Shown here: positions 53,116 to 64,000 of the stretch, one piece after another
How positions within the stretch are numbered: the stretch's first letter is position 1
Layout: every line of letters starts with the position of its first letter
Origin: Schistocerca nitens
Lineage: Eukaryota; Arthropoda; Insecta; Orthoptera; Acrididae
Length of the DNA stretch: 64,000 nucleotides
NCBI RefSeq assembly: GCF_023898315.1
Contig: NC_064625.1
Span: 103,650,269 to 103,714,268 of the forward strand
Reading direction: 5' to 3'
Made by a program: the position numbers and the translations under genes
Notes under the pieces: model-generated
Seen by the model: only the letters and a program-made list of their open reading frames with translations
Databases searched by the model: none
Told to the model about the DNA's origin: nothing

Positions 53116-53607
53116 TTAGAATTGCGGATGTTATTCTCTGCAAAATTCGAGAAGTGCTTCATAGGATTTAGGTATGGATGATATGGTGAAAGCTGAGGGG
53201 CATAATTGCATCTTCTTGCGGATTTTTGTCAATGGAATAAACAGGAGGAATTAGGTCCTAACCTGAGCTTTCTTCAGATCTGCCTGTTACTGCATGTCTT
53301 TTCTGACCACCCAGGGCCACATTCACTCTTTAGCGAACTGGAAATAAGAAGCCAGATTCATCGGACTACCCCTTCACCGCCTACATTGAAAGCGAATATC
53401 TCAGGCTACAGAATAACTTCACATGCCCTGCCTTTCTCGAAATAGGTCTAATGTACGGGATTTGTTGCCCTCATTGTTTGAACAGTGTATAAATAAACAA
53501 ACTAATAAAATGCTGACGAATTTACTTGCATTTTTTTGACTGTCCTGACGTCAAGATCCTGTTCTCTAGGTGACACACCTATCCAGTTCATACAGCCCAT
53601 ATCAGGT
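53116..53607. other. Unassigned DNA
   Basis: No gene or repeat recognised. Confidence 0.35.
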
Positions 53608-54062
53608 GACTCCTTCCTCCTCCTTCTCCTCCTCTCCCTCTCCACCTATGTCCCCCCTCTCCCCTCCACCTCCCTGTCCCCCCTCTCCCCTCCACCTCCC
53701 TGTCCCCCCCTCCCCGTCCCCCCTCTCACCTCCCTCCCCTCCCTGTCCCCCTCTCACCTCCCTCCCCTCCCCGTCCCCCTCTCCCCTCCCTCCCCGTCCC
53801 CCTCTCCCCTCCCTCCCCTCCCCGTCCCCCTCCCCCCTCCCTCCCCCTCCCACCTCTCCCCTCCCTCCCCCTCCCCGTCCCCCTCTCCCCTCCCTCCCCC
53901 TCCCCGGCCCCCCTCTCCCCTCCCTCCCCCTCCCCGTCCCCCTCTCCCCTCTCCCCTCCCTCCCCCTCCCCGTCCCCCTCTCCCCTCCCTCCCCCTCCCC
54001 CTCCCTGTCCCCCCTCTCCCCTCCCTCCCCCTCCCCCTCCCTGTCCCCCCTCTCCCCTCCAG
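53608..54062. repeat. Polypyrimidine/polypurine minisatellite
   Basis: About 450 bp almost purely C and T on the plus strand, built from variants of 'ccccctctcccctccctccc' with occasional G. The complementary strand is G-rich with many runs of 4-6 G. It produces long P/S/L ORFs (plus) and G/R/E ORFs (minus), which are compositional. Confidence 0.95.
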
Positions 54063-54692
54063 CACCGCCTACACCAGGCATGGTTGGTCTCCATCGCTGC
54101 CACTGGTGATGTTTCATCACGGGTTCGTGACACACTCGCGTTTGAACGTCACATATCTTCACCTTACAACGCACCGATGTCGTTAAAGCACGTGCAGCAA
54201 GCGTGACAGTCAGACCGGCTTATTAATGCCTGCACTGCACAGTGAAATCGTCTTAAAGAGTATCGTTCAGTTTACGGGTGCCAGTCACCATTTGAATTCT
54301 TACTCCATTCATAACCCGCGTTGCATGCCTGAGGCATATTGGCTGCTCTTCAAACCACTATACTACCGCCCTCACAAGGGGATCTCGAAATTATTTAGAA
54401 CCATTCAGTTACACATTTTGCATTTAATTTGTAGTTGCATCAGTTACATATCTCCAAACCAGTGTCCAGTGTATGTAATACTCTACACCGAAAGATTCGA
54501 ACATTGATGGACACAGTTTTTAAACTCCTATGCAGTTACGTTGCACAGTGCCTTTAGTGATTTTTAATTTTCGTTTTTGTTTATTTAATTACACAGGCCA
54601 ACGGTGGAAAAACTTTTTTGCTGAAAATATCTTACTATTAAGTTTTTTAGGTGGGAAATCCAAATATGATACTTAAAGAACTGTATCACCCA
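54063..54692. other. Unassigned DNA
   Basis: No gene recognised. The unique-looking AT-rich part ends at a minute SINE remnant. Confidence 0.35.
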
Positions 54693-54705
54693 CCATTTCT
54701 TCACA

Positions 54706-54745
54706 GATTGGTGACCTCAGAAGTTAAGTCGCATAGTGCTCAGAG
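54706..54745 (+). repeat. 40-bp SINE-A 3' remnant with perfect duplication
   Basis: Only the last bases of SINE-A ('gtgacctcagaagttaagtc', 'gtgctcagag') flanked by the exact 13-bp ccatttcttcaca (54693-54705, 54746-54758). The duplication shows it inserted in this form. Confidence 0.85.
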
Positions 54746-54976
54746 CCATTTCTTCACATTTTACAGTTGAATTTATTTAATTAAGCGATTTTTTAAAGAA
54801 TTTAACAATTTTTATGTAGTTAAGATAATTTAAAAAGAAGGTGTAATGAATGTAGATGACGTTGGTAGCACTGCTGAAAAACAGTTGCTGGCAAAAGAAG
54901 GTCGATTCTATTTTTGTGTTAACAGATGGCGTTTTGTTTACTGTCAACCTAACCTGACTTCCCCGTTTCCTGTACA

Positions 54977-56087
54977 ATGTCTAATCGTGATTGTAAAAAC
55001 TCTGCTGATAGTTCTTGTTATATTTGTGGTGAATTTGTGACTAACAAACACCAAAGAAACATTACAGACTTTGTGAAAACGGTTTATCTATCATACTTTG
55101 GATCTAAATTTGGTGATCAAGATAAATCTGTGTGTGTTGAAGATCTGACAAAATGGTCCGAAAACGAGGAAAAACTTTTAGATATGCTGTTCCTATGATA
55201 TGGAGGGAGCCAAGAAATCATTCCGATGATTGCTACTTTTGCAGTGTTGATATTACTGGCCATAGCTCGAAAAACAAGAAGGTAATAAGCTACCCTAGCC
55301 TCTGCGTCCGTCAGCTGACCAGTAGGGCACGGTGCATATTTGCCGGTTCCGGAACCGCCAGATGATTTAAATTATATTGCAGCAGAAATATTTTCTGATG
55401 TACAATGTGATTTAGACTAAGCAGAGGATGATAATGGTTCAAATGGCTCTGAGCACTATGGGACTTAACTTCTAAGGTCATCAGTCCGCTACAACTTAGA
55501 ACTACTTAAACCTAACTAACCTAAGGACATCACACACATCCATGCCCGAGGAAGGATTAGAACCTGCGACCGTAGCGGTCGCGCGCTTCCAGGCTGTAGC
55601 GCCTAGAACCGCTCGGTCACAGCGGACGGCGATGATGATGAATTCCATTGTAATATAGAAAGTCTAAAGCCCAGACTGTTTACTCAGACCGAGCTTAACG
55701 ATTTGGTTAGGGATCTGGGCTCTAGATTAAAAGAAAAGAACTTTTTGGCAGTTCGGACCGGCATATACATGTATAGAAAGAGAGAGCAGCAATTTTCCAA
55801 GTCTTTTCAACAAGACTGTGATTTAGTGTACTGCTCAGAGATTCCCGGTCTGATGAATGAGCTTGGTACTGAATGCGAAAGGAAAGACTGGAGGCTGTTT
55901 ATTAATTCATCCAAAACTAGTGATGGAAAAACTCTACCTAGGGCGCTGGAACACCAACATGATGGGGGACTACTATTGGTCACTTCACCGAGAAGTTCAG
56001 CAAGCGACTCATCGTAGAAGAAGCTACACAAGAAGCTTCAAAGAAAAAAGAGAAAGAAAATACAGACCAATTCCAGCTGACAAGTGA
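54977..56087 (+). pseudogene. Internally deleted copy of an unnamed multicopy arthropod protein family
   Basis: Start MSNRDCKNSADSSCYICGEF, then ITDFVKTVYLSYFGSKFGDQ. After a frameshift it reads FRYAVPMIWREPRNHSDDCY (FC) and, past a SINE, LFTQTELNDLVRDLGSRLKE and DLVYCSEIPGLMNELGTECE, KDWRLFINSSKTS. It then jumps straight to a C-terminus, KLYLGRWNTNMMGDYYWSLH then REVQQATHRRRSYTRSFKEK, ending PIPADK. In the family as I remember it, several hundred residues lie between those two parts. CxxC pairs suggest zinc binding. I know no function; multicopy occurrence suggests a mobile origin. Confidence 0.7.
55433..55630 (-). repeat. SINE-A
   Basis: Minus-strand copy between gatgat repeats (55427-55432, 55631-55636), with a few changes in the box-B region (ggattagaacctgcg). 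Splits the pseudogene. Confidence 0.9.
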
Positions 56088-56454
56088 AACCTCTATTAAC
56101 TCATATCATTGTTTTAAGTAGCTTACTGTAAATACAAACCACGCTTATACTGTAACAAAGCGTTTCCGAGGAGATTTTATCCATGTCAGGGAAATGTTTT
56201 TCCATGTAACATTGTCACGTGTAAACAGTTAAAACAAATTGTCAGCAGTAGGGTTCGAACGCGGGACGTTTGGCAAGGCGACCTCACGCTCTGCCAAGTC
56301 ACCCACGCGAGATCTACACAACCATCACTCACAGATACGCCTTTCCTCTGCTGCGTAGTTTTGGGGTCACTTTTAAGTACGGTTAACACGTGTTCTGCTG
56401 GATAACGGCACATAGCCACCAACTAAATCGGTGTTTTGGTTGATACTCTATTTA
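56088..56454. other. Unassigned DNA
   Basis: Downstream of the pseudogene. 'tagggttcgaacgcgggacg' at 56248 looks like a box-B complement, so a degraded tRNA-like relic is possible. No gene. Confidence 0.35.
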
Positions 56455-57726
56455 CGAGGGGCGTGTGAAAAGTGCGTGCAAAAATAAAAACTACTTACGT
56501 GTTTGGGGTAAACCTTTTTTATTTTTCGACACAGTCTCCTTTTAGACTTGTACACTTCTTCCAACGCTGTTCTAATTTGTTGAGCCCTTCCGAATAATAG
56601 GAATTGTCCAAGGCTGCAAAATAGCTATTAGTTGCTGCAATCACCTCCTCGTTTGAATAAAATCTTTGTCTCGCGAGCCATTTCTACAAATTGGGGAACA
56701 AATAGTAGTCTGAGGGAGCCAAGTCTGGAGAATATGGGGGATGTGAAACGAGTTGGAATCCTATTTCCATTAATTTTGCGACCACAAGTGCTGTGATGTG
56801 TGCTGGTGCAATGTGGTGGTGGAGAAAATGGCGTTTTTCCGGTCCAATCGGCGGCGTTTTTCTTGCAGCTCGGTTTTTAAACGGTCCAATAACGATGAAT
56901 AATATGCACGTGTAATAGTTTTACGCTTTTCCAAATAGTTGATGAGGATTATCCCTTGCGAATCACAATAGACAGTCGCCATAACGTTTCCGGCCGAAGG
57001 AATGTTCTTCGCCTTTTTTGGTGCAGATTCTCCCTTGGTAACCCATTATTTAGATTGTTGTATGGTCTCAGGAGTATAGTAATGCATCCATGTTTCATCT
57101 ACAGTGACGAAACGACGCTTGAAGTCCTGCGAATTCTTCCTGAACAGGTTCAAACCATCCTTGCAACACTTCACACGATTCCGTTTTTGGTCAGGCGGAA
57201 CCCATCTTGCGGATAGCTTCCTCATGTGCAAATGTTTATGCAGAATATTATGTATCCGTTCATTCGAGATGCCTACAGCACTAGCAATCTCACGCACCTT
57301 AACTCTTCTGTCATCCATCACCATATCGTGGATTTTATCAATGATTTCTGGGGTGTTAACCTCCACAGGTCGTCCTGAACGTTCAGCATCACTTGTGCCC
57401 ATATGGTCACTCCGAAAATTTTGAAAAACTGTTCTAATCAAAGGTGCAGAGTCACCGTAATGTTTATCAAGCTTCTCTGTAGTCTCCTGAGGTGTTTTGC
57501 CTTTCATAAGGTAATGTTTAACAACGACACGAAATTCTTTTTCGTCCATTTTTTGACAATCACTCGAGTCCTTGATTCACACGAATGCCAAACACAAAGA
57601 AATAGACCAATATGGCTGAAACTTTGTGTGCGTTCTTTCCAAAGATGCTACAAACTAAACATGACCTCGATACGCACCGGTGGTGCCATCTGTCGGACTT
57701 TGCACGGACTTTTCAAACGCCCCTCG
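56455..57726 (-). mobile_element. mariner (DD34D) element, inactive
   Basis: Inverted ends (left cgaggggcgtgtgaaaagtg, right complement cgaggggcgtttgaaaagtc). TA at 56453-56454 on the left; the right TA is altered. 1.27 kb, near full length. Confidence 0.92.
56518..57549 (-). pseudogene. Broken mariner transposase with intact N-terminal half
   Basis: 167 open codons: MDEKEFRVVVKHYLMKGKTP, DAERSGRPVEVNTPEIIDKI, VREIASAVGISNERIHNILH and RRFVTVDETWMHYYTPETIQ, with the first catalytic D present. A stop near 57050 and frameshifts follow: PSAGNVMATVYCDSQGIILI, then HHHIAPAHITALVVAKL, in which the DN of HDNAPAH is lost, then SHPPYSPDLAPSDYYLFPNL (stop) and LKGDCVEK. Confidence 0.9.
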
Positions 57727-58282
57727 CACATAACAACGTTTGATACGGATCTGAGGGTGTGACATCTGAGTGTTTGGGTGTTAGCTGCGACATAAGGCAC
57801 CCAAAACTACACATAAGATTCTTATGACCGCGTCTAACGCTTGCAATGTATTGAAGATGTTGCACAGGCGCTCTTCGTTTACAATAGCGCAACCTGCAGG
57901 CTCGTCTAGCGTCTGCATTTATGTTCAATCACGGATTTCTCCGGTGTCTGCATCTTTATGTCCAACCCGTGTGTCTGCGTGGTGCGGTTGCCTTTAGAGC
58001 CGGGCGGAGTCCAGTGGCGTGGTGGCGGTGGTCTCGCCTTATCTGCATGTTGGCGGTGAGCTGCGGAATAGGCCGTGAATCTCGGCCATCCCGCCGTCAG
58101 TTGGCGAGCAGCGCCAATTGCAGTCAAGTACGCTCCGCTGGCACCAATCCGTTCCACTTGACCCTCGTCTGGCGCTTCTGATTGGCCCGGACGTGCCCGC
58201 CGCTCTGCTGCTTGTCTTCTGCTGGAACATACCGACGTAGGTTAGGGACGCCTCTGGCTCAATACATCGCTGTATCTACATA
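57727..58282. other. Unassigned DNA
   Basis: GC-rich between 57950 and 58210. No recognisable gene. Confidence 0.35.
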
Positions 58283-59205
<923 letters not shown>

Positions 59206-59207
59206 TA

Positions 59208-60876
59208 TGGTAGCACCGTAATTTGTCATTCACGTGGTATGTCGAGGACTACGGTGGATAAATGGAACTTGGCTATCAAATTAGACTAATCTGAACCCGA
59301 TGGGACACGCCTAAGACCCTATCCGCTGCCAACTTCGCGTACACGCAGCACTGGTCCGTAATTTACGGTGAAAGGTTGAAACGCTACAGTATTTTTCGCT
59401 CCATAAGCAGCAGGTTTCGCTGCTCGCTCGCACCGGGAAATAGAAACAGAGGCGGCTCCGCAGCCAATTTTATTACACGACGCGGCCGACCGCGGGTGCA
59501 GCAGAACCCATGTGGACGGGTGGAAAGAAATGTGTCAGGCTTCATAATACGTATTTGTATGTGTCGTGTGTTATGCATTTCTTGTACGTGAATGTGGATC
59601 TGCACATGAACTTTCCTAATCCTCCTCACACCTTTCCGTAAAGCGTGGCCAAATCTTTGTTGGGAAGTAGTTCTGTAGTATAGTAGTGCCAACCTTACTC
59701 CTGGCTAGGGGATCAGAGAGACATCACAGGCAGGTAAAAGCCAAAGACTTTCCAGTGTCACAAGATTTGGGGTGGAGAGGTTGGTCACGGCCAAGTGGTT
59801 CGACCACCCCCTCCACCGGGACCCAGGAAGACCTCCGGGTGCCCGCCATATTCAGCAATGTTACAGAAGACGGGTAAGTGAGCAGACGTGCCCTCAGTGC
59901 GTCTGTCTCAATGTTCAAGCATGGAAGAGAGGTATTTGAATATTTGTACAAATTCTTTTATTTCCAGCTTCGGATTGCGTTAGGAAATGAATGTGCTCGT
60001 TTAATTCCGGATATTTGACCCCCTGTGTGAATGTATCTGGTCCCCAGTTTGCCCGTTATCCTCCTCACATAGTGGATGTCCCATGTAAAATATTGGGAGA
60101 CTTTGGTGGTATACATTTGGCCAACGCATTTCCGTCTTACCCGTAGAAATGTGCGTGCAGATTAGTATATAATATACCCGAGCTGTAAATTGTAAAATTG
60201 TAATAACTGTAAACTGAAACAATTGCTGCTATCGCTGTAAAGTCCAGTGATAATGTTTAAAATAAATAGGCAATCAACTGTCATCAATCTTTAACATACC
60301 TTAAAAATCACAAAGAAGTCAAGTTAAAGGAATTTATTTAAAATAAAAGATATAGAATGCAGGGACCCACACATCAGCGTGTGATCCCTCCAGCCCCTTG
60401 CCTAGTATCGTTCAGAAAGGACACGTTCTCCAGGTAGCGCTCTCAAGCTCCCCTCCCCAGTTATCCGTTGCGCAATTTTGATTCAGGGCTTGACGACATC
60501 AACTTTCATCTGGCGTCCCTGGGCAAGGAGGTTAGACGGTAAACTTTCAAGGTGCCAGGACAAGGGCACTTACACGTTAGCTTACCAACATTAGTATTAA
60601 TAATAAAGGGACTGCCAAGGGCATCATATATTGACTCTATTGAATTATGATAAATATGAGGCACTCTCGAGCAGTATTCCCTGCATGTCTGCATGATTGA
60701 GCCACTAACTTAAAGCGTTGGTGAAAAGCGTCGGAAGTTGAGAATTGTGGAATGTAAAGTCTGCAGATGGCCGTAGCTCGCCGGGCCGCCGTGGGCGGCA
60801 GGTAGCGGTCCCCGGAAACGCGGGACAATGCGGAGCTTTTGGGGGTAGCCCGGTATCCGGAGCCACCTGTGCTGGG
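59208..60876. other. Unassigned DNA
   Basis: 1.7 kb without recognisable coding sequence. GC-richer patches at 59440-59530 and 60770-60870. A short TIR-like or repeat structure was not found. Confidence 0.35.
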
Positions 60877-61021
60877 CCGCTACGGTCGCAGGTTCGAACC
60901 CTGCCTCGGGCATGGATGTGTGTGCTGTCCTTAGGTTGGTTAGGTGTAAGTAGTTCTAAGTTCTAGGGGACTGATGACCTTAGAAGTTGAGTCCCATAGT
61001 GCTCAGGGCCATTTTAACCAC
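60877..61021 (+). repeat. SINE-A, head-truncated
   Basis: Starts within the head at 'gggccgctacggtcgcagg' and includes 'ggttcgaaccctgcctcggg' and the full tail to 'gccattttaacca'. No clear duplication. Confidence 0.88.
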
Positions 61022-61325
61022 GTGGCGAAGACGGGAATTTCGTTTTCCTAGGGGCGTTACGACCTACTCGATCATTGGATAGATGTCAGTGGAGGGATTT
61101 CGGCGATGATAGAGCGTTCGACATTGGCCGAAACTGAGTATTCTTCCGCCGCGTTTTTCGTGCGCGTGTGAGAATTGTGGAGAGAGTGGACTTCGCCTTC
61201 AGCCATCGAGCGGTAAGGACTTGGAGGCGGCGTCTTGGCCATCGTCTTCGAAGGGAGATACACGGTCTGTATGGCTGTACTGCACCAAAGCATGTTCCGT
61301 GCAGAATTCTGCGGTCTGTGTGCTC
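61022..61325. other. Unassigned spacer
   Basis: No feature recognised. Confidence 0.35.
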
Positions 61326-62130
61326 ACAAGGGAACCTTCCCATCGCACCCCCCTCAGGGTTAGTTATAAATTGGCACAGTGGATAGGTCTTGAAAAACTG
61401 ATCAATCGAGAAAACAGGAAGAAGTTGTATGCAACTACGAAAAAAATAAGCAAAATATACAAACTGAGTAGTCCATGCACAAGATAGGCAACATCAAGGA
61501 TAGTGTGAGTTCAGGAGCGTCGTGGTCCCTTGGTTAGCGTGAGCAGCTGCGGAACGAGAGGTCCTTAGTTCAAGTCTTCTCTCGAGTGAAAAGTTTAATT
61601 TTTTATTTTAAGACAATTATTATCTGTCCGTCCGTCCGTCCGATGCGAGGTAACTGCGCAATAGTATGGGGACGCTACACCTCAACGAACATCGAAACAC
61701 ACGACGTCAGTCGACTACAGTGCACGGAAGAGAGAGTATTCTTGCTAATCGCACGGTTTTGCGCTGCGGTCGCAAAACACAGACACTGAACATATTACAG
61801 TGAACAGAGACGTCAATGAACGAACGGACAGGTCATAACTTTGCGAAAATAAAAACTTTTGAGTTGAGGGAAGACTTGAACCAAGGCCCTCTCGTTCCGC
61901 AGCTGCTCACGCTAACCACGGGACAACGGCGCTCCTGAGCTCACACTATCCTTGATGTTGCCTATCTTGCGCATGAACTACTCAGTTTGTATATTTTGCT
62001 TATTTTTTTCATAGTTCTACACAACTTCTTCCTGTTTTCTCAATTGATCTGTGTTCAGTTTTTCAAGGCCTATCCACTGTGCCAACTTATAACTAAATCT
62101 GAGGGGGGTGCGATGGGGAGGTTCCCTTGT
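61326..62130. repeat. 805-bp foldback element with tRNA-like block in each arm
   Basis: Arms of about 275 bp (61326-61600 and 61855-62130) are inverted copies, with ends 'acaagggaaccttcccatcg' and its complement. Each arm includes a tRNA-like block ('cttggttagcgtgagcagct', 'cttagttcaagtcttctctc') near its inner end, so the two point towards each other. The unique centre is about 250 bp, with (CCGT)n at 61627-61642. No ORF of note. Confidence 0.93.
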
Positions 62131-63284
62131 CAGAAGCGAGATTTTCAGCAACGCCTAACCACTTCCAACAACTTACCTAATATTCTCGATCTAGAAGTTA
62201 TCCTTGCGAGGTGCCGACATTGACAGGTGCCAACGTATCTGTCGGTAATAGGGGCGCGTAATTGCAAATCGTTAATGTGCCATTCTCAGGAGTGTGTGCG
62301 TGGACAAAGAAATTCACATTTTTTTGTAAATTTTGTCAGTTGTGGGGGATATCAAATTAAAGTGCCAGTAATGGAACTATCGCCTTCATTGTAGCTAGCA
62401 TTTACCCTGTCCCAGTAAGCTTTACATGTACTCTAGTCACTGCACAGCTTGCCCAGACGGGAAGGAAAGAAGGTTTGCGGTCTTCTATGTCAGCGATGGA
62501 CAGATACGGGAATTGCTTGATAATCTTGTAGGCGTCTGGTGACACACACCTCACGAAACTTAGAAGAGACTTGTCGAACCACGGCACGCAGAGTCGTTGA
62601 TATGCAGTGTGTCCCATTTATCTCGACCACCGTAAATAACTGTTTGTCCAGATGCAAATTACAAAATTTTTCAAGCAAATTTTCTTTGGCCGTCAGGGGG
62701 ACATGAGTCAGCTTGATTGCCTTCGTTGTAGCTTTGTTTTTTGCAAAGATATGAACAGCGGTATGACTTTTTTAAGTGGCACCCTGTATTTTTTATTCGG
62801 TAATTCATTTCCCCTCATGGTAATATACATGTGCGTCAGTGAAAAAGACCAATAAAAAGGTGTTAGCATGTTGACGTAATGTGCTGTTCCAGTCTCTTCT
62901 GTACCTAAGGTCCATCACCGTTCCCTTTGGATCCCTACGTAATTCAGTGCTCTCCGATACACACGATCGAACAGCGGAGGAGTGCTACTCAAGCGTCAAC
63001 TTTAGGTTACAATATCTCCGGATGTAATTGACATTTTACAATGCAACAAACGGCACTGATTACGTATTTGTTTATATGTTCAGATGTGCTAACAAAACTA
63101 ATGGGGTTCCATTTAATAAAACGTAGGTTTGTGTTAAAAAACATACTTCCGTGCATTTTTGTATGGTTTGTATTAACCAATTACACTAGCCCCTCTCCTC
63201 ACGTTCGATCTGTGGAATCGATTCGCCAATATTTGATGTGTTTTACGAAATATATCCAGCGGTAACGTTAGGTGACTCACCCTG
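62131..63284. other. Unassigned, with possible short DNA-transposon ends
   Basis: 'cagtgtgtcccatttatctc' at 62604 and 'aagtggcaccctgta' at 62776-62790 could be the ends of a ~185-bp MITE. Another 'tgactcaccctgtata' is at 63270-63285. These resemble mariner-type CAGGGTG ends but no matching pairs are convincing. No gene. Confidence 0.35.
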
Positions 63285-63286
63285 TA

Positions 63287-63500
63287 TACTCCGCTAGCCA
63301 CCAAGCGGTGTGTGGCGGAGGGCACAATTCGCGCCAAAGTTATATTCTCCAACCCCCCCCTCCCCCCTCCCCCCCCCCCCCCCTCTGTTCCACTAGCGGA
63401 TCGCGCGAGGGGAAAACGACTGTCTGAACGCCTCAGTGCGAGCTCTAATTTCCCTTATCTTAAAATCGTTATCATTGCGCGATTTCAAAGTTGGTGGTAG
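63287..63500 (-). repeat. LINE 3' end fragment
   Basis: 'gcggtgtgtggcggagggca' and 'cgagctctaatttcccttat' match the 3' end of the Jockey/CR1-type LINE at 22141. A C-rich run (63352-63383) interrupts it. Confidence 0.8.
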
Positions 63501-63505
63501 TAATA

Positions 63506-64000
63506 CACTCCTGGAAATTGAAATAAGAACACCGTGAATTCATTGTCCCAGGAAGGGGAAACTTTATTGACACATTCCTGGGGTCAGATACATCACATGA
63601 TCACACTGACAGAACCACAGGCACATAGACACAGGCAACAGAGCATGCACAATGTCGGCACTAGTACAGTGTATATCACCTTTCGCAGCAATGCAGGCTG
63701 CTATTCTCCCATGGAGACGATCGTAGAGATGCTGGATGTAGTCCTGTGGAACGGCTTGCCATGCCATTTCCACCTGGCGCCTCAGTTGGACCAGCGTTCG
63801 TGCTGGACGTGCAGACCGCGTGAGACGACGCTTCATCCAGTCCCAAACATGCTCAATGGGGGACAGATCCGGAGATCTTGCTGGCCAGGGTAGTTGACTT
63901 ACACCTTCTAGAGCACGTTGGGTGGCACGGGATACTTGCGGACGTGCATTGTCCTGTTGGAACAGCAAGTTCCCTTGCCGGTCTAGGAATGGTAGAACGA
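63506..64000 (-). mobile_element. Tc1-like transposon, family T2, second copy, cut by the window end
   Basis: Left end 'cactcctggaaattgaaata' after TA (63504-63505). Alignment by eye to 12573-13070 shows about four differences in 490 bases. The rest lies outside the window. Confidence 0.94.
63564..64000 (-). pseudogene. T2 transposase, C-terminal part, frameshifted at the very end (partial)
   Basis: Enters at the window edge as VLPFLDRQGNLLFQQDNARP, with HPQ for H-V at the histidine (DNARPQVS), then SPDLSPIEHVWDWMKRR. One base is missing near 63678 relative to the intact copy, so the final GGYTLY is replaced by a 30-residue run-on (DIHCTSADIVHALL...). The upstream part is not visible. Confidence 0.88.

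Noticed and set aside
53536..54186. Proline-rich and glycine/arginine-rich ORFs
   Set aside because: Pure products of the polypyrimidine/polypurine composition.
62604..63285. Complete small DNA transposon
   Set aside because: CAGGGTG-like ends are present but do not pair convincingly, and no duplication could be fixed; left as a note only.

Overview
Every protein-coding stretch I can recognise in this window is transposase, reverse transcriptase or another mobile-element protein, and nearly all are broken. I found no host gene, no operon logic and no bacterial feature. The content points to a large, repeat-rich insect genome: many Tc1/mariner and hAT elements, non-LTR retrotransposons, a Penelope-like element, and many short tRNA- and 5S rRNA-derived SINEs. 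The commonest SINE has a Leu-like tRNA head and a tail that includes 'gtgctcagagccatttgaacc'. It resembles repeats I associate with Schistocerca locusts. The order (Orthoptera) is a reasonable inference; the genus is a guess made without a database.

Layout. 1-2370: unique-looking AT-rich then GC-rich DNA. 2374-4396: a three-level nest (SINE, then a Tc1-like element, then two SINEs). 4748-7960: a mariner and a DD41D element two bases apart. 9109-9840: a 24/28-bp minisatellite. 10066-11310: a SINE, a probable solo LTR and a duplicated flank. 12053-14815: a LINE fragment, a Tc1-like element with an intact 333-codon transposase, and a fragment of another family. 14834-16798: LINE fragments, one split by a 5S-derived SINE. 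17470-21581: a mariner expanded threefold by a foldback insertion and a hAT-like element. 22141-28490: LINE fragments split by a hAT deletion derivative and by a DD41D element with one frameshift. 30000-31203: second copy of the first Tc1-like family. 31931-33419: a Penelope-like element between ~300-bp inverted arms. 33465-40575: a LINE split by a 5.3-kb hAT that itself carries five SINEs and a tRNA-bearing foldback. 41018-44963: more LINE with 5S- and tRNA-SINEs. 45200-47400: Penelope and Tc1 relics with SINEs. 48619-51312: SINEs and a foldback. 51545-53113: third Tc1-like copy. 53608-54062: a pyrimidine tract. 54977-56087: an internally deleted copy of an unnamed multicopy arthropod protein family. 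56455-59205: two mariners. 61326-62130: a large tRNA-bearing foldback. 63506-64000: start of a second, about 99% identical copy of the intact Tc1-like element.

These elements do not form a pathway. Their value is stratigraphic: target-site duplications (TSDs) let the insertion order be read directly. The elements most worth follow-up are the near-identical Tc1-like pair with a 32-residue D-E spacing, the foldbacks with paired tRNA-like domains, the Penelope-like element with inverted arms, and the hAT-like element carrying an unrecognised ORF.
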